Below are positions 56,204 to 64,000 of a stretch of DNA of 64,000 nucleotides, piece after piece. Numbering within the stretch: position 1 is the first letter of the stretch; every line of letters starts with the position of its first letter. The translations under genes and the position numbers were made by a program. The notes beneath the pieces were generated by a model that did not search any database, had not been told where the DNA came from, and was given only the letters and a program-made list of their open reading frames with translations. Origin of the DNA: Bacteroidota bacterium (lineage in GTDB: Bacteria > Bacteroidota > Bacteroidia > Chitinophagales > Chitinophagaceae); NCBI GenBank assembly GCA_016715505.1, contig JADJZY010000033.1, positions 143,371 through 207,370 on the forward strand, given 5' to 3'.

Positions 56204-58262
56204 TTATCTTCTTTTTGGATTATTTCTTTGTTGTGCTGAAAAATTAAAGGTTCTCAGACTTGCAAGCATTTCGGCCACTTCCTTCGCACTGGACATTTGT
56301 AATTCAAGAAAATCCATGAACTCGTCCCTTAACTTTTCAAACTCACTTTCTAAACTCTTTTTCCTATCTGGCGAAATGGATTGTTTTGAAAGTTCTTCCG
56401 CCTGTTTTTTATAATCAGCAATCTTAGCCTCAAAGTATTTTTTCCTGTAATAATTCAGATTCTCCAACTTATTTTCTTCGAGTGCATCATAAGCTGTATC
56501 AAACTGCTCTATGCCCTGATTAATGAAAGGTTTCAATTTGCTGTAATCAACTGTTTTCAGCTTTTGCAGATATGACCTATCAATTTTTGCAGGTGGATTT
56601 TGACAAAGTGTATTAAAATCCTCAATAGCTTTATTGGCATACTTTAAACCGAACTGCCTAATCACATCTGCAAACTCTTCCTGAACTTCTTCATTCCAAT
56701 CCATACGTGTCATTTTCTCCTGTCTAACCTTCTGCAATCCCTGACTAACAAAGAATGAAAGAATATTGTAACTGCCGGTATAGTATAAATTGCTACCATC
56801 TTCCTTTCGGAGCCATACATTCTTGTAATGGAAAGCCAGTAGTTGATGCAGGTAAAAATTCTGATACCTTTTTCTAAATCCAAGAGCTTGTTTAGTGGTT
56901 CATCATAAGCCATTACCTGCCCAGGTTCTTCGGGTTCTGAATAGGCAATAAATATTCTGCCTCCTTTTTTCAGGTATTTTTCAAAGAAAGGAATCCGTTT
57001 GAAAGTGGCATTCTTAATCCACGGACTAATAATCCATAGGTCATTTGCAGTATCATCGAACAATCGTTTAAGTTCTATTTCAAATTCAAGTGAATTGAAA
57101 TGCCGCTTTATGGCTTCAACCTCTTTCTGTAATTCTTTTATTTTACCGACATCCTGATTATCTATTGCTTCATCTATTTCAATCTGCTTTTGAATAAGCT
57201 CAGTTTCGATTTCGATTTGGTCATTCTGCTTTTCTTCTTCTGTAAATTCAATAGCATCATCAACCTTCACCAATTTATCAAGCAATTCTGTTTTGATGTG
57301 CTCCTGCTTATCCAATGCTTCTGACAATGAATCAATGATAATGTTTTGCTTTTCGTCATAAACTAATGCCCTTAATGTATTCTCCTAAAGTTTTCCAATA
57401 GGATAACCCAAACCTTAGCTTTGAAACTATCGGCAGATATAAACTCTGCGGATTGTAAAAGATAGTTCTTCTCAGGGTAGTGAATTTCTTGTGCCTGATG
57501 CTCAGCCAACCGTCTTATTTCCTGCAAACTGTCGGGAAGATTTGAAACCTGAGATTGTGTCTTTTCACTCTTCAGTTTGCTAAAAACACTTTTCACATTT
57601 GCTGCTGTGCTGCCAACTAAATCAAAGTACAACTCAAAGTTTCTTGTAAAGGTTGAGAATTTAACGCCATTTTAGCGTAGTCTATTCCGGTATCAGAAAG
57701 CCACATGATACTTTCATCTCCTTCAAGCATTTTATCATCCTTTAAATCCTGTATTGCTTTTAGCAGAATCTCTTTTTCGGCAGGGTCTTTTTGAATATCA
57801 AGACCAAGGACATCACCTATTTTATTTGCAGACATCTGCTCAGTCAACAATAAGTCGCAAAGTACTTCCATCAAACAAGTTGAACTCAACAGGCTGGGAG
57901 CATTCGCCTCTATATTTTGCAACAGTGAAATTCCAATCAAACTCTGTGAAGCCAATAATTCTTTCAATCAGCTTTTTTTCTTTGCTACCAGCTTCAATGA
58001 TTCGTAATTCTAAGGGGACCTGATCGGATAAAGGTATTTCTTCTTTCTTTGCTTTATTGGATTTCGGAGACTGCTTTTGATATTCTTTCCTTTTTTCAGC
58101 AATGAATGCCGGGAAATTATTTTCAATTACCTCAACAATCTCATCTGAGAATGATTCATTAGGATCTTCGTCACAATCATAACCGTTTGTACGGAGAAAC
58201 TCCGCCACATCTGATATGTTAGCGTTTAAATCCCGGGCTATTTTTGATAATCTTTTTTTCAC
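56204..58262 (-). CDS. IF2_N-like domain/PLD-family nuclease protein, with about four frameshifts
   Basis: Reconstructed ~685-residue protein. It starts at GTG 58260-58262 with KKRLSKIARDLNANISDVAE, FLRTNGYDCDEDPNE, like the IF-2 N-terminal helical domain used as a binding module in some defence proteins. The middle is helical (LLLTEQMSANKIGDVLGLDI, LDKQEHIKTELLDKLVKVDD). The nuclease region has LWIISPWIKNATFKRIPFFE and, after a slip near 56890, FHYKNVWLRKEDGSNLYYTG, SYNILSF, i.e. one H-x-K plus G-S-x-N PLD half-site. A helical end follows (DWNEEVQEEFADVIRQFGLK). The start overlaps the upstream helicase stop (GTGA). Other slips: about 57850, 57640, 57370. Confidence 0.72.
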
Positions 58263-61200
58263 GGTGTAATTAAATTTTGAATTTGCATTAAATCAACCCG
58301 GTGCATTTTCTGTATTGCCGCTGCATACTCTGGTTTACTGAGAAAATGCTTTTCGTTACCAACTACAATTAACAATCTCTTAGCCCTTGAAAACCAACAT
58401 TGATACGTTGATGTTCCTTGCAAAACCCAAGCGAATGGGTATTTATTATTATCACGATTCTTCCTTTTCTTCTTTGAATTGTTTATTGCTCCTAACTGTT
58501 GAAATAATTATGATGTTCTTCTCCATCCCCTGAAAACTGATCAACCGTATTTATCCTGAATGGAATCTGAAATTCATTTTCATATTTATGCTTCTCAAAT
58601 TCTTCCAATCTTTTTGAAATGTGGATATAACTTCTTCTAATTTTTTGCATCTGTGGCCTATAAATGTAATAATACCAATCTCTTTATCCTCCTCCTTATG
58701 AAAATGTGTTGATATTCCTTAAACCCCCTGGTCTGCTAAAAGCACCTTCAAAACAGTTTTAGATAGCATTGATTTCACCTTCATTCTCATAAGATGTTCT
58801 CCTTTGCCTTCGGGTTTCTACATTTACCCAAATTGCATGGTCTTTTTTATAAAACAAACGACTTAAATCTATCATGCCAACCGGCTTGCCTTTACATTAA
58901 AATCATCAATATTCATTTCATTTTGATACCGCAAATCAAACCGTTTTCTAGTTCCTCCTGATCCGTATAGAATTGAGAAATACAGTTCATTATCTGTTCA
59001 TGCATCCGAAACTGAGTATCAAAACTGGCAACAAAATTTTTTGGAGCATTTTTAAAAATTTTTCAAATTGAGAGATTTTATAGTCCGAACTCGTCCAATG
59101 CTTCAATTAATTCTTTTGCACCTACTGCTTCCAACGCTTCTTCAAAATCCCTTTCATCAATCATTGGAGGCAATTGCTTGTGGTCACCAATAATAACTAC
59201 CTTTTGCCTAAAGTAAGTGGCAAAACCAATTCAGGAGGGTGGCTTTACTTGCCTCATCCATTATTACTAAATCAAATTCAGGCTCTCTTGGGCTTTCGGA
59301 GTTTTTCTGAAAAGTAGATTGATAGGTTTCACTAAAATTTTTACTGCCACACTCACTACATGTAGCAGCAAATACATTTACATACTTATAATAGGCATTT
59401 GCGAAAGTTGTTTTTATCAGCAGGTCTTTCTTATGTAAGCCAGTTTTCCATTTTTCAACCGCTTTGGCATATTTCTCTTCTGTGTTACATTTTGCCTGAA
59501 CATTTTCTATCCATTGGCAAACTGCATTTTCTGCATACAGATCTTCCTCATTGGAATTTGTTTTTGCCTGTAGCCATTTCTTTATCCTGTCATTTGAATA
59601 AACCTTTCCTTCGTCCTCGAACTTATCAATGTTACCAATGCGTATTGGGCGAACTAATTTTTTCCTTTAATCCGTTCCAATGCATTATCAACAGCAAGGT
59701 TGGTTTGGAAGTTATCAGCAATTTAGCCGTGGGTCACGGAGCAGTGTTTGCCAGATGATCTCAGCAATTACAGTTGTTTTACCAGTGCCGGGAGGACCTT
59801 GAATTAATGCCAGGTCTTTTGCAATAAGTGTCTTTGCAACCGCTTCAAGCTGCTTTTGTTGCTCTTTCAACAGAGGTTCATTCAAGTCAGCAATTACTTT
59901 TAATTTTTCTTCTTCAATGTCAGTTGCTGATTGTCTTGCCTCATTCGGATCAAATAAGAAGTTGGATAGATTCCTGTTCACAGGATAACCAACCTACCAC
60001 CCGGTTCAGTAACTTTTTCATTGCCCTTATCATCCGGCCAATGTTTGTTAATTCTCTTGGAAAAATCGGTTTGATATAACCTTGCCTTATTTCGTTAAGT
60101 CAATTCTGTCTTCCTCTCTTGCATTAATTCTTTCATCAAATTCATCAGTAATGCGAAACTTTAGTCGATCCTTTTCTTTTCTTATCAATTTCCCTATTTG
60201 AATACCTCCTCTGAAAAAGGCCTCATGCCCTTAAAAAAGTTCAATCGCTACCAAGTTGCTTTTTTTTTCGGGAGTTAAATAAATGAAAGTCGCTTGCCTA
60301 ACATTTCCGGCAACCTCTTTTTCTTTTTCAATTTCAAGTGTTTCATTTTTGTGCAGTTCATAAATTGTTCTGCCTAACTCACTCTCGAATGAAAATGAAA
60401 CTATATCCTGATTTGGAGTACAAGCCTCTGAAACAGCCTGTCTTAATTTATCTCTTTCCTCGTCAGAAGTAAAGCGATATGAAAACAAATCTCTTGTATG
60501 ATTTTTTATAAAGTCAAATTCAACCTTGCCAGTTACTGCATTTCTAATTTCGTTCTGAAGTTTATTTATTAAGCTCTGTCTGTTTGTTTCAACATCAGTC
60601 CTAAATTGTATTTGGTAGGTAGGCTTAAAGGGTTTGGTTTGCAATGTTGCTTCAGGAAACGCTTCTTTTATCCTTCTTATTTGTTTGTTGTAATCTTCTG
60701 CATTGTCAGCAATTACATTTAATATAGAATGGGCAAAAACAAATTCGGATTTGCCATGTAAATCTGTGCCTGTTTTGAAATTGCGAAGTACTTCAGGGTT
60801 TACCCTACTGCCAGGCTTAAAAAGTACAATGTAGGCTTCCGGAAAAACTGAACACCAGGAAAGTTCTTTGCAGGTTAGCAAGTGAATTGTCAATGTCTTC
60901 TTTACTGGCATTCGTTATTTGGTAAAAATTACCAGCTATCTCTAATCCTTCTACCGGCTTTTAGCCTGATTTGCCTGTTTGCTGAGAAACGAGAAACTGA
61001 TTCTATAAATTCTAAATTGTCTGTACTGAATTTTCTTGGTGGAATAAAGGCTCCGACCTCAATCATGATACTCTTACCATCCTGAGTAATTGAAACTGTG
61101 CTTCTTGTTAAGCCTTCCGCATCAAGGATACTCTTGACCTTACTCTTCAGCTGCACTAAATCTTTAACGGAATTAAACTCAACTTTTAGCTGAACAAGAT

Positions 61201-62067
61201 TGTCCTTGTGTAAGGGATATTAAGTTGCTGTAATTATCTGCAAGTATTTTTTGTAAATGCGGTATGGCATTATCATTGAGATCAATGTATCCGTCTTTGT
61301 TAATTTCAGTTCCGAGTTGGTAGTCAGAGCTAAGTTTTGCTTTTATTGCAGTGTAAATTTCTTCTTTTGAAGCAGTATCAGTGTACTTGAATTGATCTCT
61401 CCCGAAATGTAGTGAATGGGGATGAGGCAGATAGTTCATAAAATAACTCTTCACCTAATTCCTTCAGTTGGTTTAATTCCCCCTGACTTAACTCTCGATA
61501 ATTTTTGAACTCAATAAATGCCTTTTCATCACTAACTCCATAATCTTCTAATTCATCAGGCTTGAAAAGGCCTTCAATGTCTTCTATTAGCTGGTCAATC
61601 AGTTCTTTTTCATTGATGTAAACATCAATATAATTAGCTCGTTCTTCATCTTTTCCTTGTATTTCAGAATAGGGAGGGCTAATTTTTTGAATCTTCCATA
61701 CCTGTTCCTTTTGCTTCACTAACTTTTTCATGGCCACAACGTAGTTGTGCCAAATTTGCTTGTCCTTTTCCTTGTTAATGTCAACTACAGGGATTACGCT
61801 TGCCTCTACCAAAGAATAAAGTTCTTTGAAATTTTCTGAACCTGAACCATTCTTATCCTCAATTGGAAATATGCGAAAGTTGCAATTTCTTCTTATAGGA
61901 TTTTAGGTTCATTTGTAAATGTTGTTTCTTTAAATTTTCCTACGCGGTAAGAGTACAGTTGAGTAAATGTATTTATCCTGTCCTCCATAAAGAAACTAAT
62001 TATCTCAAATGATTTGTCTCTTCCTAAAGGGATAATAATTTTATGATTTCCTTGTAAATTCTGCCAT
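58259..62067 (-). CDS. Very large SF1 (UPF1/Dna2-like, AAA_11/AAA_12) helicase, heavily frameshifted
   Basis: About 1265 residues when repaired. An N-terminal extension (from 62067) contains IIIPLGRDKSFEIISFFMED, ASVIPVVDINKEKDKQIWHN and SKVKSILDAEGLTRSTVSIT with no family known to me. The helicase core has KEQQKQLEAVAKTLIAKDLA, motif I LIQGPPGTGKTTVIAEI (near 59790), a four-Cys-free insert with CSECGSKNF, motif II FDLVIMDEASKATLL (near 59250), QYRMHEQIMNCISQF (III/IV region) and motif VI FSRAKRLLIVVGNEKHFLS (near 58360). More than eight frame slips. It starts 15 bases after the Argonaute gene stop and ends overlapping the PLD gene start. Confidence 0.75.
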
Positions 62068-62081
62068 AGCGTATTTTTATT

Positions 62082-63812
62082 TTACAAAAACCACAGGCTC
62101 TCCTTGCCGTGGTCGGGTAGTTTGTCGTGGGTGAAGTATGGGAATATCTCGGCCACCATTTCGGGGTATTTGATTGTTACCGGAAGGTTCTGCTGGCTTA
62201 CGCTTTTCCAATACATTCTGCTGAACTGATATACCTGGTCAATGAGTTGGTTTATCAATGCAGGGTCATCTAATAATTCTGCTTTGTCGCTGAAGAATGA
62301 AATCTTTACCGGGAAGTGGTGCTCCCTGTCTGTTGGTGCAGATGCTTCGGTATCAAATGCCAATAGTTCTTTGCTCTCTGTTTTATTGATGGTTACTACA
62401 ATTACCGGAATAGGTAAGCCCAACGCATGGAGTGTGTCAATGATGGGTTTGAGTTCCTTTTTACTAAGGTCTTTGTAGAAATGGATAATCAGCCTTGTGG
62501 CTTTGTAATTGAGGCAATAAATTTACCTACAGCCTCCCTGATTGAACCTGCGATGCTATCCGTATCATTTGCACCGAAACAATCAAAGCCTTTGAAAATA
62601 CCTTCGTTGTTGAAACAGAAAGCTGATCCTACATATTTTGATTTACGGGTAATGGAGTAGAAAGCACCAACGCCAACAATCAATTCATTGGTGGTATCTC
62701 TTTTCAGCCTCCAGGGAACACCGCCCAGCTTGGCTAAAATGGCTGTTTCAATGTTAGGCAGGAATAAGTTGAATGCTGGTTTGGATATGTTCTCTTTCCA
62801 AATTACCTGTGAGGTTATGCCTTCGTACAACAATATTTCTTTCATACGGTGGTAAATGCTGTTCCTCTTGGGTCTTTCTCCCACTTAGGAAACCGGACTG
62901 ATGTACACCGCAAAATATTTCGTATCGGGCAACCTGTCTTCATTCTTGATGGCTTTTTGAACTACTGAAACTGCATCATCAATATTATCAAATGAAATGC
63001 TGCCGTTCTCTTCCAATTCAAAGGGCTGGCTGATGTACTCTTCCATTTTTGGAAATGGATATTGACCGTTGTAGCCATCTTTAAAGTACTGCCAAATATT
63101 CTTTACTGCATGTTCTCTGTCTGGCTTATGGTAAATGAAAAAGAACTTGACATTGCTTGGCTTGGGAACGGGCTTGTATGGCTTCAAACGTTTTAAATCT
63201 CTCTTGGTTCAACACCTACACCATTGCCAAACTGCAATTCATTGGATGTACCGTTGATGTTGCACAGACAAACCGTTAGGTTTGAAAAATCCGTCCGCTG
63301 AAAGCGGCAGGATTGCTGTGAAAGCATCTGTGTTGAGATAGTTATTATAAAAGTCGTTGAGCGGGGTAAAATACCCGGGATAACGGTTTTGAAATCAGGC
63401 ACATCAAAAGCAATATCGAAGTGAGGCTTTAATGTGTTGCTCACTACCGGATAGTTTTTTTCGTGGTTCAGCTTTTTGTTCATCGGTGAGGTATTTCCAT
63501 CGGTTCAATTCACCGTTGCAGTTTATCCAGTTTATAACTCTGTTTTGAAGTTGTGAATCTCGGCAATGCTTTTATTCAGCACTTTGGTTTGTACCATCAA
63601 AAAAACAACCAATTCGGGACCTTCGGTAACTCTGTTGTGCTGTACTTTCAGTGTAAACTGATTGTACACTTTGAATTTTATTGCTTGCTTGTTTTTGTAT
63701 TGTGAAACCAACTTATTTCATTGGTGAAGTTCTTCCATAATGTCTGCAACTCCTTTGAAGTGAGTCGGATTAAATGCCTATAATAGTGCTGGGCAAAGTA
63801 TTTTACATTCAT
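62082..63812 (-). CDS. Prokaryotic Argonaute (MID-PIWI), apparently catalytically inactive, frameshifted
   Basis: About 577 residues when repaired. Start ATG 63810-63812 (NVKYFAQHYYRHLIRLTSKE) and N-domain-like pieces (QFTLKVQHNRVTEGPELVVF). L2: LQFGNGVGVEPREI. MID: TKYFAVYISPVS, RNSIYHRMKEILLYEGITSQ, VIW (the Y-x3-K-x9-Q 5'-phosphate pocket). PIWI: LPNIETAILAKLGGVPWRL, NELIVGVGAFYSITRK, RLIIHFYKDLSKKELKPI, QVYQFSRMYWKSVSQQNLPV, TIKYPEMVAEI, ending LWFL. Catalytic Asp positions read VGVG (D to G), HFYK in place of H-R-D-G, and KYPE, so slicing is unlikely. The ~190 residues before MID leave little room for PAZ. Upstream gene stop overlaps as ATGA. Confidence 0.82.
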
Positions 63813-64000
63813 TGAGGTTTACCGAAAATGATAATGGCGTTTTCTTTTTGCAGGTGCAAAATCGGTTTAAGCCAGTTTCCATAATGCAGTTCGCTTTCAT
63901 CAACTAAACCTTCAATTGCCCCGTTTAAATCGTCTTTGTGTATGGGCAATAGCCATCTTGCTTTGCCGTGTAAAAAGTAAATTCAGCTTCCTCAACAGGG
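63809..64000 (-). CDS. C-terminus of an unknown gene upstream of Argonaute (partial)
   Basis: The last ~60 codons of a gene entering from the right edge: KARWLLPIHKDDLNGAIEGL, VDESELHYGNWLKPILHLQK, ENAIIIFGKPQ. The stop (63809-63811) overlaps the Argonaute ATG by four bases, so the two are coupled. In many short-Argonaute operons this place is taken by a TIR- or SIR2-APAZ effector, but nothing in this short tail proves that. Frame changes may also lie beyond the edge. Confidence 0.45.

Noticed and set aside
1..64000. CRISPR array
   Set aside because: No regularly spaced short repeats with unique spacers were found; the pAgo is not next to cas genes here.
1..64000. tRNA, rRNA or transposase genes
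   Set aside because: No cloverleaf with conserved arms, no rRNA segment and no DDE or tyrosine recombinase sequence was recognised.

Overview
The window looks like DNA from a member of the Bacteroidota, probably in the Chitinophagales/Saprospirales range. The evidence is a type IX secretion (T9SS) C-terminal sorting domain, a TonB receptor followed by a DUF5689 lipoprotein, a GldA-like ABC ATPase, and several promoters with the Bacteroidota -7 element TAnnTTTG. Many genes are broken by one-base slips, often in A or T runs, while the protein sense resumes at once in another frame. At least two places look like internal deletions (ruvA/glycosyltransferase near 410 and the 5' end of recR near 1597). 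I read these mostly as sequence or assembly errors. Several entries below are therefore reconstructed genes that span two or more frames.

Positions 1-31.9 kb are ordinary chromosomal genes: ruvA and recR fragments, an ADP/GDP-heptose precursor operon (gmhA, an hddC-like gene, gmhB), secreted proteins, a Tat-exported amine oxidase, a GldA-like ATPase, an ECF sigma/anti-sigma pair, a membrane-anchored response regulator, FabG, a TonB receptor/DUF5689/T9SS trio on the minus strand, and a stress-type cluster (YceI, Dps, SDR, lmo0937-like, YtxH and holin-like membrane proteins).

Positions 32.0-46.3 kb form a block bracketed by two direct repeats of about 293 bp, each carrying a conserved 62-codon gene. 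Inside are an OsmC protein, a tandem tryptophanase and tyrosine phenol-lyase, and a nitrosative-stress island. The island has a six-gene minus-strand operon (ric with a DUF2249 head, lipoprotein, DUF1858/DUF2249 protein, heme-copper-like membrane protein, MIP18 protein, Fe-S Rrf2 regulator) behind a 40-bp perfect palindrome. It also has norC-norB, a DGC zinc protein, a flavin split-barrel protein, an unknown 594-residue protein, a PTPS/QueD protein and a second Fe-S Rrf2 regulator.

Positions 46.3-49.5 kb hold mobile-type Bacteroidota genes (a MAKLKGIL-type protein and DUF6943) and a long stretch dense in inverted repeats without a believable gene.

Positions 49.5-64.0 kb are one minus-strand operon that runs off the right edge and looks like a defence system. 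In transcription order it has an unknown gene (C-terminus only), a prokaryotic Argonaute with apparently inactive PIWI and little room for PAZ, a very large SF1 helicase, an IF2_N-like/PLD nuclease, a fused DUF1257(Ycf35)-DUF2997 protein, a Ycf46-like AAA+ ATPase, a NERD nuclease-UvrD helicase, an unknown 330-residue protein, and a RecQ-like helicase. Several joints overlap as ATGA or GTGA. This is the most interesting part of the window.
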